A stretch of DNA of 64,000 bases, taken from positions 1 to 64,000 of the forward strand of contig NZ_BDBH01000006.1 in NCBI RefSeq assembly GCF_001612885.1, in the 5' to 3' direction. The notes beneath the pieces were generated by a model, which saw nothing but the letters and a program-made list of their open reading frames with translations, was not told the DNA's origin and did no database searches. The stretch's first letter is position 1. Every line of letters begins with the position of its first letter. This DNA is from Nocardia harenae NBRC 108248 (lineage in GTDB: Bacteria > Actinomycetota > Actinomycetes > Mycobacteriales > Mycobacteriaceae). Below, piece after piece: positions 8,864 through 19,100 of the stretch. A program made the translations under genes and the position numbers.

Positions 8864-9729
8864 CGGCGGCCTGCCAGCTCCTCCAGCCGGGCGATCCGGT
8901 CGGCGATCGGCGGGTGCGTGGAGAAGAGCCGGGCGCCCCGCTCGCCGACCCGGAACGGGTTCGCGATCATCAGGTGCGACTGCGCGGTGAGCTGCGGCTC
9001 CGGCGGCAGCGGCGCCGCCTGCGTGCCGCGCTCCAGCTTGCGCAGCGCGGAGGCGAGCGCCAGCGGGTCGCCGGTGAGCTCGGCGCCGGACTGGTCGGCC
9101 TGGTACTCCCGCGACCGGGAGACGGCCAGCTTGACCAGCGCGGCGGCGATCGGGCCGAGCAGCGAGAGCAGCAGCACCCCGATCAGGTTCGGCCCGCCGT
9201 CCCGGTTGCCGCCGAAGAACGAGGTGATGTAGGCCAGGTTCGCCAGCCCGGAGATCACCGCGGCGAGCGCGCCCGCGACCGACGAGATCAGGATGTCGCG
9301 GTTGTAGACGTGCGAGAGCTCGTGGCCGAGCACCGCGCGCAGCTCCCGCTCGTCCAGCAGCTGCAGGATGCCGCTGGTGCAGCAGACCGCGGCGTGCCGC
9401 GGGCTGCGGCCGGTGGCGAAGGCGTTCGGGGCATTGGTCGGGCTGATGTAGAGCCGCGGCATGGGCTGGCGGGCGGTGGTCGCCAGTTCACGGACGATCC
9501 GGTAGATGACCGGCGCCTCCAGCTCGGAGACCGGCTGCGCGTGCATGGCCTTGAGCGCGATCCGGTCGCTGTTGAAGTACGCGTAGGCATTGGTGCCGAC
9601 GGCGATGAGCACCGCGATCACCAGGATCGCCGGATTTCGGAACAGGGCGCCTGCCAGCACGATCAGGGCGGAGAGCCCGACCATGAGGCCGAAGGTCTTC
9701 AATCCGTTGGCGTATCCGTGCCCGTGCAT
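8860..9729 (-). CDS. htpX: M48 zinc metalloprotease HtpX
   Basis: Membrane-bound quality-control protease (Rv0563). Two N-terminal hydrophobic segments ([18 protein letters not shown] and [14 protein letters not shown]) precede the zinc motif [13 protein letters not shown] at about residue 145, two further membrane segments, and the third zinc ligand region [16 protein letters not shown]. The 289-aa length is normal. Start ATG at 9729 ([14 protein letters not shown]). Confidence 0.95.
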   Translation of the reverse strand: MHGHGYANGLKTFGLMVGLSALIVLAGALFRNPAILVIAVLIAVGTNAYAYFNSDRIALKAMHAQPVSELEAPVIYRIVRELATTARQPMPRLYISPTNAPNAFATGRSPRHAAVCCTSGILQLLDERELRAVLGHELSHVYNRDILISSVAGALAAVISGLANLAYITSFFGGNRDGGPNLIGVLLLSLLGPIAAALVKLAVSRSREYQADQSGAELTGDPLALASALRKLERGTQAAPLPPEPQLTAQSHLMIANPFRVGERGARLFSTHPPIADRIARLEELAGRR

Positions 9730-9788
9730 TTCGCTCCTCGCCCCCGCGATCCCCCTTCACATTCACGCTGACGTAGACCACAACGAGC

Positions 9789-9820
9789 CGGACCCCGCGC
9801 GGAGTTCCGCGCGGGGTCCG
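9789..9820 (-). terminator. terminator of the polyprenyl synthase gene
   Basis: Perfect 15-bp inverted repeat with a 2-base loop (9789-9803 with 9806-9820), 15 bases after the stop at 9835. No T tract; the call rests on stem strength and position. Confidence 0.6.
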
Positions 9821-9834
9821 GCGATCGGGGTGAT

Positions 9835-10857
9835 TCAGCCGACGCGCTCGATGGTGTAGCGGACCAGCTGCTCCAGGGCGTCGTTGGCCGGGCCCGCGGG
9901 CAGCGCGGCCAGCTCGGCGTAGGCCAGCTCGGCGTACTCGCGCAGCTTCTCCCCCGCCTGGACCAGGCCGCGCGAGCCGGCGAGCAGGGCGAGCGCCTCG
10001 CTCACCTCCTCGTCGCTGCGCAGCGGGCGGGCGAGCAGGGCGCGCAGCCGGTCGCCGACCGGCCCCTCCTCGCGCAGCGCGTAGAGCACCGGCAGCGTGT
10101 GCACGCCCTCGCGCAGGTCGGTGCCGGGCGTCTTGCCGGACTGCTCCGCGGCCGAGGAGATATCGATGATGTCGTCGGAGATCTGGAAGGCGGTGCCGAC
10201 CGCGTCGCCGAGCCGGGCCAGCCGCTCGACGTGTTCGGGGTCACCGCCGGAGAAGGTGCCGCCGAAGCGCCCGGCGGCGGCGATCAGCGAGCCGGTCTTC
10301 TCCCAGACCACGCGCAGGTAGTGCTCGACCGGGTCCTGCCGCTCGGTGGCGCCGATGGTCTCCCGCATCTGGCCGGTGACCAGCTCGGCGAAGGTCTCGG
10401 CGATGATCCGCACCGCGTCCGGGCCGAGCGTGGAGGTGAGCCGGGAGGCGTGCGCGAAGAGGTAGTCGCCCGCCAGAATGGCGAAGCTGTTGCCCCAGCG
10501 GGCGTTGACGCTCGGCGCGCCGCGGCGCATCTGCGCCTCGTCCATCACGTCGTCGTGGTAGAGCGTCGCGAGGTGCACCAGCTCGACCACGGTGCCCGCG
10601 GTGATCAGGTCCGGGTCGGTGGGGCGCGGACCGAGCTGACCGGTGAGGACGGTGAAGAGCGGGCGGAACCGCTTGCCGCCCGCCCTGGCCAGGTGCAGCG
10701 CGGCCTCCTGCAGGAAGCTCGCGCCGTCGGAGAGCTCTTCGACCAGCAGGTTCTCCACGGCGGCGAGACCGGTGCGGACGGTCTCGGCGAGTTTCTCGTC
10801 GCCGAGTTCCACGCCGGCCACCACCGTGCTCCCCGAGCTCACAGCCGATGTGCTCAT
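9835..10857 (-). CDS. grcC: polyprenyl diphosphate synthase
   Basis: Trans-isoprenyl diphosphate synthase that builds the polyprenyl side chain, here most likely for menaquinone given the men genes next door (Rv0562 equivalent). Both Asp-rich Mg-binding motifs are present: LYHDDVMDEA (FARM, DDxxD) and QISDDIIDI (SARM), plus GGKRFRP near the N-terminus and GDYLFA. Start set at ATG 10857 (MSTSAVSSG, 340 aa), preceded by GGGAGAAG; 19 extra in-frame codons upstream look non-coding. Divergent from menJ with about 110 bases between starts, so the two may share a promoter region. Chain length cannot be read from sequence alone. Confidence 0.92.
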   Translation of the reverse strand: MSTSAVSSGSTVVAGVELGDEKLAETVRTGLAAVENLLVEELSDGASFLQEAALHLARAGGKRFRPLFTVLTGQLGPRPTDPDLITAGTVVELVHLATLYHDDVMDEAQMRRGAPSVNARWGNSFAILAGDYLFAHASRLTSTLGPDAVRIIAETFAELVTGQMRETIGATERQDPVEHYLRVVWEKTGSLIAAAGRFGGTFSGGDPEHVERLARLGDAVGTAFQISDDIIDISSAAEQSGKTPGTDLREGVHTLPVLYALREEGPVGDRLRALLARPLRSDEEVSEALALLAGSRGLVQAGEKLREYAELAYAELAALPAGPANDALEQLVRYTIERVG

Positions 10858-10970
10858 CTCTTCTCCCAGCGACGCGTCCGACCCCACGGTAGAGAACCTA
10901 GCGTGTCGGGTCACGGCCGCCCATGAACACCGTCACTTGCGCGGGGCCGCGGCCCTGCGAGGATGGAGCC

Positions 10971-12215
10971 ATGGAAGCACCGGACGTCATCCCCGCCGCG
11001 GTCGAGGTGCTCGTGGTCGGCGCGGGCCCCGCGGGCTCCGCGGCCGCGGCCTGGGCGGCCAGGGACGGCCGTGACGTGCTGCTGATCGACGGCGCGGTCT
11101 TCCCGAGGGACAAGACCTGCGGCGACGGCCTCACCCCGCGCGCCACCGCCGAGCTGGAGCACCTCGGGCTCGGGCCGTGGCTGCGCGCACACACCGTCAA
11201 CCACGGTTTGCGGATGTCCGGCTTCGGCCGGGAGGAGCTGCTGCCCTGGCCGGGCGGGTCGTTCCCGACCTACGGCAGCGCGGTACCGCGCACCGAGCTG
11301 GACGACACGCTGCGGCAGACCGCGGTGAAGTCGGGGGCGCGCATGCTGGACGGCACCAAGGCCGTCGAGGTGGTGCGCGACGGCGCGGTGGTGCGCGGGG
11401 TCACGGTCAAGACCGGCTCCGGCACGCACACCATCGGCTGCCGGACCCTGGTGGTGGCGGACGGGGTGCGCTCGCCGATCGGCAAGCAACTGGGCCGCAG
11501 CTGGCACCGCCGCTTCGCCTACGGCACCGCGGCGCGCGCCTACATTCGCTCGGCGCGCAGCGCCGACCAGTGGATCACCTCGCACCTGGAGCTGCGCAAT
11601 GCCGACGGCGCGCTGGTGCCGGGGTACGGCTGGATCTTCCCGCTCGGCAATGGCGAGGTGAATATCGGCGTCGGCTCGCTGGCCACCGAGCGCAGGCCGT
11701 CGCATATCGCGCTCAAGCCGCTGCTCGAGCACTACACCGCGCTACGCAGGGCGGAGTGGGAATTCTCCGGCGAGCTGCGCGCGGTGGCATCGGCGCTGCT
11801 GCCGATGGGCGGCGCCGTCTCGAACGTGGCCGGGCCGAACTGGGCGCTGGTCGGCGATGCCGCCGGCTGCGTGAACCCGCTGAACGGCGAGGGTATCGAC
11901 TACGGCCTTGAGGGCGGGCACATGCTGGCCGCGCTGCTGGACGAGCCGGACCTGAGCGCCGTCTGGCCGGAGCTGCTGCGCGCCCGCTACGGCCGCACCT
12001 TCTCGGTGGCGCGGCGGATCGCGGGCATGGCGACGCACCCGCGGATGGTGCCGCTGGGCGGGCCGCCGCTCATGCGCTCGGCGCTGCTGCGCCGCACCGC
12101 GGTGCGGGTGATGGGCAACCTGGTGACCGACGAGGACACCGACCTCACCGCCCGGCTGTGGCGCACCGCTGGGCGCGGCTCGATGCGCGCCGACGACCTC
12201 GTCCCCTTCGCCTGA
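10971..12215 (+). CDS. menJ: menaquinone reductase MenJ (geranylgeranyl reductase family)
   Basis: Flavin-dependent reductase that saturates an isoprene unit of the menaquinone side chain, as shown for Rv0561c. The N-terminal Rossmann motif VVGAGPAGSAAAAWAARDG (GxGxxG) binds FAD; KTCGDGLTPRA follows, and the second FAD motif is ALVGDAAGCVNPLNGEGIDY. I chose ATG 10971 (MEAPDVIPAA, 414 aa), with GAGGATGGAG upstream; an in-frame ATG at 10923 adds 16 unlikely residues. Faces away from the polyprenyl synthase gene, so side-chain synthesis and reduction genes share one intergenic region. Confidence 0.93.
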   Translation: MEAPDVIPAAVEVLVVGAGPAGSAAAAWAARDGRDVLLIDGAVFPRDKTCGDGLTPRATAELEHLGLGPWLRAHTVNHGLRMSGFGREELLPWPGGSFPTYGSAVPRTELDDTLRQTAVKSGARMLDGTKAVEVVRDGAVVRGVTVKTGSGTHTIGCRTLVVADGVRSPIGKQLGRSWHRRFAYGTAARAYIRSARSADQWITSHLELRNADGALVPGYGWIFPLGNGEVNIGVGSLATERRPSHIALKPLLEHYTALRRAEWEFSGELRAVASALLPMGGAVSNVAGPNWALVGDAAGCVNPLNGEGIDYGLEGGHMLAALLDEPDLSAVWPELLRARYGRTFSVARRIAGMATHPRMVPLGGPPLMRSALLRRTAVRVMGNLVTDEDTDLTARLWRTAGRGSMRADDLVPFA

Positions 12216-12216
12216 C

Positions 12217-12657
12217 ATGGCCGCCCGGCCGCCGCTGGAGCTGCTTCCGCACCTGCGCCGGGCCCGTGACCTGGCCGACCGGCACTACGCCGAGCCGCTG
12301 GACCTGACCGCGCTCGCCGCGGCCGCGGGCGTCTCCAAGTTCCACTTCCTGCGCGCCTTCGCCGCCGTGTACGGCCGGACCCCGGCGGCGTACCTCATCG
12401 AGCGCCGGATCGAGCGGGCGCAGGACCTGCTGCGCGCGACGAACCTGACCGTGACCGAGGTCTGCATGCTGGTCGGGTACAGCAGCCTCGGCTCGTTCAG
12501 CAGCCGGTTCCGCGCGCTGGTCGGGGTCGCGCCCTCGGACTACCAGGCCAAGTTCGCCGACGGGGCGCCGCGCATCCCCGGCTGCTACGTCTTCATGCAC
12601 GGGCTGTCGGACAGAACCGCAATTCCGGAGAAGCGGGAGCCGGGCCCCGGCTCCTAG
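12217..12657 (+). CDS. AraC-family regulator, HTH domain only
   Basis: 146-aa protein that is almost only the AraC/XylS double helix-turn-helix. First helix pair LDLTALAAAAGVSKFHFLRAF, second VCMLVGYSSLGSFSSRFRALVG, with the family ending PSDYQ. There is no ligand-binding cupin, so effector sensing, if any, needs a partner. It begins one base after the menJ stop and ends 10 bases before a VOC-fold gene. AraC/VOC pairs of this kind are common in Actinobacteria; the natural target is probably the VOC gene and itself. Confidence 0.9.
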   Translation: MAARPPLELLPHLRRARDLADRHYAEPLDLTALAAAAGVSKFHFLRAFAAVYGRTPAAYLIERRIERAQDLLRATNLTVTEVCMLVGYSSLGSFSSRFRALVGVAPSDYQAKFADGAPRIPGCYVFMHGLSDRTAIPEKREPGPGS

Positions 12658-12667
12658 CCTCGGCGGT

Positions 12668-13102
12668 ATGACGATCACCAATGTTTCCCTGGTCACCGTG
12701 TACGTCACCGATCAGGACGCCGCCAAGCAGTGGTACCTGGAGAAGCTGGGCTTCGTGGAGGCCACCGACATCAGCATGGGTGAGAACGGTTTCCGCTGGC
12801 TCACCATCGTGCACCCCGACCACCCGGAGCTGGAGGTCACGCTCATGGTGCCCGGCCCGCCGCTCGACGCGGAGCTGGCCGAGGCCATTCGCCGGGCGCT
12901 CGCCAACGGCACGCACGGGGCGCTCGGCCTGCGGACCGACGACTGCCAGAAGACCTTCGAGGAGCTCACCGCGAAGGGCGTGGAGTTCGTGCAGCCGCCT
13001 GCCGAGCGCCCCTACGGCGTCGAGGCCGTCATGCGGGACAACTCCGGGAACTGGCTGGTGCTGGTGGAGCGGAAGGAGTTCACCCCCGCCGATTTCGCCT
13101 GA
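12668..13102 (+). CDS. VOC (glyoxalase/bleomycin-resistance fold) protein
   Basis: 144-aa protein with two beta-alpha-beta-beta-beta repeats of the vicinal oxygen chelate fold. VSLVTVYVTDQDAAKQWYLEKLGFVEATD opens the first half; LGLRTDDCQKTFEELTAKGVEFVQPP and MRDNSGNWLVLVERK belong to the second. VOC proteins bind a metal and act as lyases, dioxygenases or drug-binding proteins; substrate cannot be assigned. Start ATG at 12668, 10 bases after the AraC-type gene. Confidence 0.88.
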   Translation: MTITNVSLVTVYVTDQDAAKQWYLEKLGFVEATDISMGENGFRWLTIVHPDHPELEVTLMVPGPPLDAELAEAIRRALANGTHGALGLRTDDCQKTFEELTAKGVEFVQPPAERPYGVEAVMRDNSGNWLVLVERKEFTPADFA

Positions 13103-13105
13103 GCC

Positions 13106-13612
13106 TCACCCCTCGGGGTGCTCGGCGAGCCACGTCGCGAAGAACTCCCGCTCGTTCTGCACCACGCGCTGGTGCAGCTGCTCGACCATGCGCTCCAGCG
13201 CGCCGCCGACCACGGGGACGTCGAACTTGGCCTGACCGCTGATCTCCAGCACGGCGCCCTCGGCGGTGGGGCGGAGCAGGTAGTCGCCGGAGAGCTCGCC
13301 GCGCACCCCGGTGGTGGCGGCGGTGAACGAGCCGGTCGCGCGCTCGCCGGCCAGCGGATTCCAGATGTCGGTGCGCTCCAGGGTGAACTCGCGGCCGAGC
13401 ACCGAGCGGACCACCTTGGGCACGGCGTCGCCGCCGACCTTCTCGGACATGTGGATGCGGATACTACCCGCGCCATCGGGGTGGTCGAGCTCGTAATTCG
13501 CGGACTTGGCCTCGGCGAAGCGCGCGCGCCAGGCCTCGGGATCGGTGTATGCCCGGTGAAGCAGGGTCACCGGGGCGGAATAGGGCACGGTGAAGCTATA
13601 GGTGCGGGACAT
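13106..13612 (-). CDS. DUF2505-type conserved protein
   Basis: 168-aa protein conserved in mycolic-acid bacteria, resembling a START/SRPBCC-like fold and matching what I know as DUF2505. MSRTYSFTVPYSAPVTLLHRAYTDPEAWRARF opens it; the middle is beta-rich (ATTGVRGELSGDYLLRP) and an amphipathic helix, VVGGALERMVEQLHQRVVQNE, closes it, as in lipid-binding helix-grip proteins. Ends three bases from the VOC stop on the opposite strand. No catalytic motif is visible; function unknown. Confidence 0.8.
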   Translation of the reverse strand: MSRTYSFTVPYSAPVTLLHRAYTDPEAWRARFAEAKSANYELDHPDGAGSIRIHMSEKVGGDAVPKVVRSVLGREFTLERTDIWNPLAGERATGSFTAATTGVRGELSGDYLLRPTAEGAVLEISGQAKFDVPVVGGALERMVEQLHQRVVQNEREFFATWLAEHPEG

Positions 13613-13652
13613 GGGCGCACACGCTAGCGGACCCGTCCATTAACCTGGCCCG

Positions 13653-14090
13653 GTGTCGGAAACCAGCCTCCGCGTGGCGCGTTCGGGTTCGCTGGGGCGG
13701 GGCGGGCTGACGGTGCTCGTGATCGCCGCCGCGATCAGCGTGCTCATGGTGCTGCTCGTGCTCGCCGCCTTCCGCAACGACTACCTGATCAGCTCCGATC
13801 GCGGCGTGACCACGGCCGAGGTGCTCTCCGCCGGGCGGCTGCGCTCGGCCGTCATGTACGTGACACCGGACGGCGTGACGCACAACCCCAAGGTCGGGGT
13901 GCTGTACCCGACCAACCTGACCGCGGGGCAGAACATCAATGTCGAGTACAACCGGGCCGACCCGGACCTGGTGCGGGTGGCGGGCCGGGACGCCAGGGTG
14001 GCGATCATCCCGGCGGGGTCGGTGATCGTGGTCGCCTGGCTGATCGCTCTGCCGTTGCTGTGGTACCTCCGCAGGCGCGGGGAGAACTGA
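13653..14090 (+). CDS. DUF3592-type membrane protein
   Basis: 145 aa with one hydrophobic helix at about residues 17-43 ([21 protein letters not shown]), an extracytoplasmic beta-rich domain ([25 protein letters not shown]...VGVLYP), and a second helix near the C-terminus ([20 protein letters not shown]). This is the DUF3592 layout and matches Rv0556, which also neighbours mgtA. GTG start at 13653. Function unknown. Confidence 0.82.
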   Translation: MSETSLRVARSGSLGRGGLTVLVIAAAISVLMVLLVLAAFRNDYLISSDRGVTTAEVLSAGRLRSAVMYVTPDGVTHNPKVGVLYPTNLTAGQNINVEYNRADPDLVRVAGRDARVAIIPAGSVIVVAWLIALPLLWYLRRRGEN

Positions 14091-14164
14091 GCGTTCGCCC
14101 GAACTTTCCGCGCCCTTCACGAAGCCGTGGCACCTCCGGCCACCGGAATTGCGACGCTGGAGCC

Positions 14165-15307
14165 GTGCGCGTAGCCATCGTCGCGGAATCGTTCACGCCG
14201 AACATGAACGGTGTCACGAACTCCGTCCTCCGGGTGCTCGACCATCTGGATCGGCTCGGCCACGACGCCCTCGTGGTCGCGCCCGACACCGTGCGCGGCC
14301 TGCCGCCCGCACCGAGTCACCAGGGCAGATTCCCGGTGCACCGGGTGCCCGCGGTCATGGTGCCGAAGATCAGCTCGCTGCCGGTGGGGCTGCCGCAGCC
14401 GGGCATCACCGCCGCCATCGCCGCGTTCGACGCCGACGTGGTGCACCTGGCCTCGCCCTTCCTGCTCGGCGCGGGCGGGCTGGGCGCGGCGCTGCGGCTC
14501 GACCTGCCGAGCATCGCCGTCTACCAGACCGATGTCGCCGGGTTCGCCAAGAGTTACGGCCTGAGCCTGGCCACCAGGGCCGCCTGGGGCTGGACCAGGC
14601 GCATCCACGAGGGCGCCACCCGCACGCTGGCGCCCTCCAGCGCGGCCGCCGCCGATCTGGCCGCGCACGGCATCCCGCGGGTGCACCGCTGGGGCCGAGG
14701 CGTCGACATCGCCCGCTTCGCGCCCTCACGGCGCAGCCGGGAGCTGCGCGAACGCTGGCTCGGCGGCACCGAGCGGATGCTGGTGGGCTTCGTCGGCAGG
14801 CTGGCGCCGGAGAAGCACGTGGACCGGCTGGCGGTGCTCGCCGGGGACCCCGAGGTACAGCTGGTGATCGTCGGCGACGGCCCGCAGCGGGCGCGGCTCG
14901 CCGAGCTGCTGCCCGGCGCGATCTTCACCGGCGAGCTGGGCGGGCTGGAGCTGGCCGAGGCGTACGCGAGCCTGGACGTCATGGTGCACCCGGGCGAGCA
15001 CGAGACCTTCTGCCAGGGCGTACAGGAGGCGCTGGCCGCCGGGGTCCCGGTGATCGGGCCGGACGCGGGCGGCCCGCGCGACCTCGTCGCGCACTGCCGC
15101 AACGGCTACCTGCTCCCGGTGCCGCGCTTCACCGAGCTGCTGCCGAGCGCGGTCGCCGCGCTGCGCGACAGGGCGCTACGCGCCCGGTACGCCACCGCGG
15201 CCCGCAAGTCGGTGCTGCACCGCACCTGGCCCGCCGTCTGCGACCAGCTCATGGCGCATTACACCGCGGTCACCGGCTTTTCCGAGCGCACGTCACACAC
15301 GGCCTGA
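14165..15307 (+). CDS. mgtA: GT4 mannosyltransferase, MgtA-like
   Basis: Glycosyltransferase family 4 enzyme. Rv0557 (MgtA) at the equivalent place transfers mannose from GDP-mannose to a glucuronosyl-diacylglycerol anchor in lipoglycan synthesis, a likely role here. Visible: [19 protein letters not shown] at the N-terminus, [29 protein letters not shown], and the donor-site motif [23 protein letters not shown] (E-x7-E). GTG start 14165 chosen because the conserved VRVAIVAES begins there; 380 aa, usual for the family. The acceptor is not readable from sequence. Confidence 0.85.
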   Translation: MRVAIVAESFTPNMNGVTNSVLRVLDHLDRLGHDALVVAPDTVRGLPPAPSHQGRFPVHRVPAVMVPKISSLPVGLPQPGITAAIAAFDADVVHLASPFLLGAGGLGAALRLDLPSIAVYQTDVAGFAKSYGLSLATRAAWGWTRRIHEGATRTLAPSSAAAADLAAHGIPRVHRWGRGVDIARFAPSRRSRELRERWLGGTERMLVGFVGRLAPEKHVDRLAVLAGDPEVQLVIVGDGPQRARLAELLPGAIFTGELGGLELAEAYASLDVMVHPGEHETFCQGVQEALAAGVPVIGPDAGGPRDLVAHCRNGYLLPVPRFTELLPSAVAALRDRALRARYATAARKSVLHRTWPAVCDQLMAHYTAVTGFSERTSHTA

Positions 15308-15342
15308 AGGGTGAAACACCGGTGACCGGATAGGGTCGCGGT

Positions 15343-16056
15343 GTGGCGAAAACAGGACAGCGCGAATCCATCCGGGCATCGCTGGACAAGCGGCCGGACG
15401 AGGTCGCGTCGATGTTCGACGGGGTCGCGAAGCGGTACGACCTCACCAATACCGTGATCTCGGCCGGGCAGGACCGGTACTGGCGCTGGGCCACCAGGCG
15501 CGCGCTCGATCCGCGCCCCGGCGAGCGGGTGCTCGACCTGGCCGCGGGCACCGGCGTCTCCACGGTGGAGCTGCGCCGCTCCGGCGCCTGGTGCGTCGCC
15601 ACCGACTTCTCCCAGGGCATGCTGGCCGCCGGGCGCGGCAGGCAGGTGCCGATGGTGGCGGGCGACGCCATGGCGCTGCCCTTCGCCGACGCCTCCTTCG
15701 ACGCCGTCACCATCTCCTTCGGGCTGCGCAATGTCGCCGACATCGACCTGGCCATGCGCGAGATGCTGCGCGTCACCAAGCCCGGCGGGCGGCTGGTGAT
15801 CTGCGAGTTCTCCACGCCGGTGTTCGGGCCGTTCCGCACGATCTACATGGAGTACCTGATGAAGGCGCTGCCCCGGGTGGCGCGCGCGGTGAGCAGCAAC
15901 CCGGACGCCTACGTCTACCTCGCCGAGTCCGTCCGGGCCTGGCCCGCCCAGCGGCAGCTGGCGCGGCGGATCACCGAGGCGGGGTGGTCCGCGGTGAAGT
16001 GGCGCGACCTGACCGGCGGCGTAGTCGCTCTGCACCGGGGATTCAACCTCGGCTGA
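15343..16056 (+). CDS. menG: demethylmenaquinone methyltransferase
   Basis: SAM-dependent methyltransferase (MenG/UbiE) catalysing the last step of menaquinone synthesis. Motif I is [15 protein letters not shown] at about residue 64. [21 protein letters not shown] and [26 protein letters not shown] are UbiE-family signatures. 237 aa, GTG start. Same-strand neighbour of mgtA (35-base gap), matching Rv0557-Rv0558. A weak hairpin (16084-16110) follows the stop. Confidence 0.93.
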   Translation: MAKTGQRESIRASLDKRPDEVASMFDGVAKRYDLTNTVISAGQDRYWRWATRRALDPRPGERVLDLAAGTGVSTVELRRSGAWCVATDFSQGMLAAGRGRQVPMVAGDAMALPFADASFDAVTISFGLRNVADIDLAMREMLRVTKPGGRLVICEFSTPVFGPFRTIYMEYLMKALPRVARAVSSNPDAYVYLAESVRAWPAQRQLARRITEAGWSAVKWRDLTGGVVALHRGFNLG

Positions 16057-16117
16057 CCTGCGCTTTCGTGATTCGCACCACAGCTCACCGGAGAAAATCG
16101 CCTCGGTGAGGCGGAAT

Positions 16118-16133
16118 GTCACCTGACGATAAC
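16118..16133. promoter_or_regulatory. GlnR-like box upstream of nitrate reductase
   Basis: GTCAC-N6-ATAAC, containing the AC-N9-AC spacing of mycobacterial and Streptomyces GlnR sites, lies 35 bases before the nitrate reductase start. Nitrogen control by GlnR of assimilatory nitrate genes is known in actinomycetes. The second half departs from consensus, so this is a candidate only. Confidence 0.35.
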
Positions 16134-16168
16134 GTCGGGTAAAAACCGCGCAACCGCGCCGCAGCACC

Positions 16169-19100
16169 ATGGACTCCATGCGGGAAGCGGATACGGTGCG
16201 CACACAGTGCTCGTACTGCGGTGTCGGCTGCGGCATCACCGTGGCGACCGGGGTCGAGCGCGGCGTTCCGGTGATCGCGAAGGTCGCCGGGGACAAACTG
16301 CACCCGGCGAACGCGGGCAGGCTCTGCACCAAGGGCGCGACGCACGCCGAGCTCATGCGCACGGACGGGCGGATGGGCACCGCGCTGCGGCGTCCGGCGC
16401 GGGACCGTGAGCCGGAGCCGGTGCCGGTGGACGACGCCGTCGCCGAGGCCGCCGCCCGGCTGCGCGCCATCCTGGACGAGCACGGCCCGGACGCCGTCGC
16501 GCTGTACGTCTCCGGGCAGATGTCGCTGGAGGCGCAGTACCTGGCCACCAAGCTGGCCAAGGGGTACCTGCGCACGGTGCACATCGAGGCCAACTCCCGG
16601 CTCTGCATGGCCAGCGCGGGCACCGGCTACAAGCAGTCGCTCGGCGCCGACGGCCCGCCCGGCTCCTACGACGACATCGACGCCGCCGACCTGTTCTTCG
16701 TGATCGGCGCCAATACCGCCGACTGCCACCCGATCGTGCACCTCCGGATGGCCGACCGGCTCAAGGCCGGGGCCAAACTCATCGTGGTCGACCCGCGGCG
16801 CACCGAGACCGCCGACCGCGCCGACCTCTTCCTGCAGATCGCGCCCGGCACCGACCTGGCGCTGCTGAACGGCCTGCTGCACCTGCTGGTGGCCGACGGC
16901 GCGATCGATACCGAGTTCATCGCCGCGCACACCGAGGGCTGGGAGGCGATGCCGGAGTTCCTGGCGGACTACCCGCCGGAGCGGGTCGCGGAGCTCACCG
17001 GGCTGGCCGAGCCGGATATCCGCACCGCGGCGCGGTGGATCGCCGAGGCGGGCGAGTGGATGTCGCTCTGGACCATGGGGCTGAACCAGTCGACGCACGG
17101 CACCTGGAACACCAATGCCGTCGTCAACCTGCACCTCGCCACCGGGGCCATCTGCCGCCCCGGCAGCGGGCCGTTCTCGCTCACCGGCCAGCCGAACGCC
17201 ATGGGCGGGCGGGAGATGGGGTACATGGGGCCGGGGCTGCCCGGCCAGCGCAGCCTGCTCTCCCCCGCCGATCGCGCCTTCGTGGAGACGGCGTGGGAGC
17301 TGCCGCCCGGCACCATCAGGGACAAGGCCGGGCCAGGCACCATCGAGATGTTCCGGGAGATGAGCGCCGGGAAGATCAGGGCGGCCTGGATCATCTGCAC
17401 CAACCCGGTGGCGACGGTGGCCAACCGGACCACCGTGATCGCCGGGCTGGAGGCCGCCGAGCTGGTGATCACCCAGGATGCCTACGCCGCGACCGCGACC
17501 AACACCTACGCCGACATCATGCTGCCCGCCACGCTCTGGGCCGAGGCGGAGGGCACCATGGTCAACTCCGAGCGCACGGTGACGCTGCTCGGGCAGGCGG
17601 TGCCGCCGCGCGGCGACGCCAGGCCGGACTGGCTGCTGATCGCGCAGGTGGCGCGGGCCATGGGGTTCCCCGGGTTCGAGTTCGAGACGGCCGCGGAGGT
17701 ATTCGCCGAGATCACCGGCTTCGCCAACCCGGCCACCGGCTACGACCTGCGCGGCATGAGCCACGAGGCGCTGCGGAGCGGGCCGATGCAGTGGCCGTGC
17801 CCGGATCCGGAGCGGCCGCGCAACCCCATCCGCTACGTCAACGACGGGGTCAGCCAGACGCTGTTCACCGATGCCGACGGCACCACCCCCCGGCTCGCCT
17901 TCGCCACTCCGAGCAGGCGCGCGGTCTTCCTCGCGCGCCCGCACATGCCGCCGAGGGAGATGCCCGACGACGACCACCCGTTCCTGCTGAACACCGGCCG
18001 GTTGCAGCACCAGTGGCACACCATGACCAAGACCGGGCGGATCGGCAAGCTGACCAAGCTCACCGGGGAGCCGTTCCTGGAGATCTGCCCGGCCGATGCC
18101 GAGCGGCTGGAGATCCGGCCCGGCGACGGGATCGAGATCACCTCGCGGCGGGGCCGGGCGGTGCTGCCCGCGCGGATCTCGGACCGGGTGCGGCCGGGCG
18201 ACTGCTTCGCGCCCTTCCACTGGAACGACGAGCACGGCGAGTACCTGACGATCAATGCCGTCACCAGCGACGCGGTGGACCCGGAATCGCTGCAGCCGGA
18301 GTTCAAGGCGTGCGCGGTGGCGCTGCGCCGGGTGCCCGCCGCGCCGCGGCCCGCGCCGCAACCGGCCCCCGAGGCGCACCCGCTCGCCGCCGTGCTCGGG
18401 CTGGAGGGCACCACCCCGACGCTGAGCGAGGCCGAGCGGATCTACCTCTCCGGCTACCTCGCCGCGTTGCAGGCGCTCCCGGTGACCGGGCAGCCGGTGC
18501 TGCCCGAGACCGCGCCGATCTCGCCGGGCAGCCGGATGTGGATCGACGGGCTGCTCGCCGGGATGTACTCGCGGGCGACCGGCGACACCGTCGAGGCCGT
18601 GCCGGAGCGCACGGTGACGGTGCTCTGGGCCTCGCAGACCGGCACCGCCGAGGAGCTGGCGGCCGATGCCGCCGCCCGGCTCAGCGCGGCCGGCTTCACG
18701 CCGCGGCTGCGGGATATGGACGGCTGCGACCCGGCCGAGCTCGGCGGCGACGTGCTGGTGGTGAGCAGCACCTTCGGCGACGGCGGGCCGCCGGACAACG
18801 GCCGCGACTTCTGGGAGCGGCTGGCCGAGCACCCCGGGCGATTCAGCGGCATGCGGTACGCGGTCTTCGCGCTCGGCGACTCCGCCTACGACGACTTCTG
18901 CGGGCACGGGCGCAAGCTCGACGAGACCTTCGCGGCCCGCGGCGCGCAGCGGCTGCTGACCAGGGTCGACAGTGAGCCGGAGTACGCCGAGGCGGCGGAT
19001 GCCTGGTTCGAGGCGGTGCTGGCGGCGCTCGGGTCCGGCGGGGGGCCGGTGGGGTCCGGTGCGCCGGAGGGTGGCGGCGGATATCCGCCGGGTGGTGACT

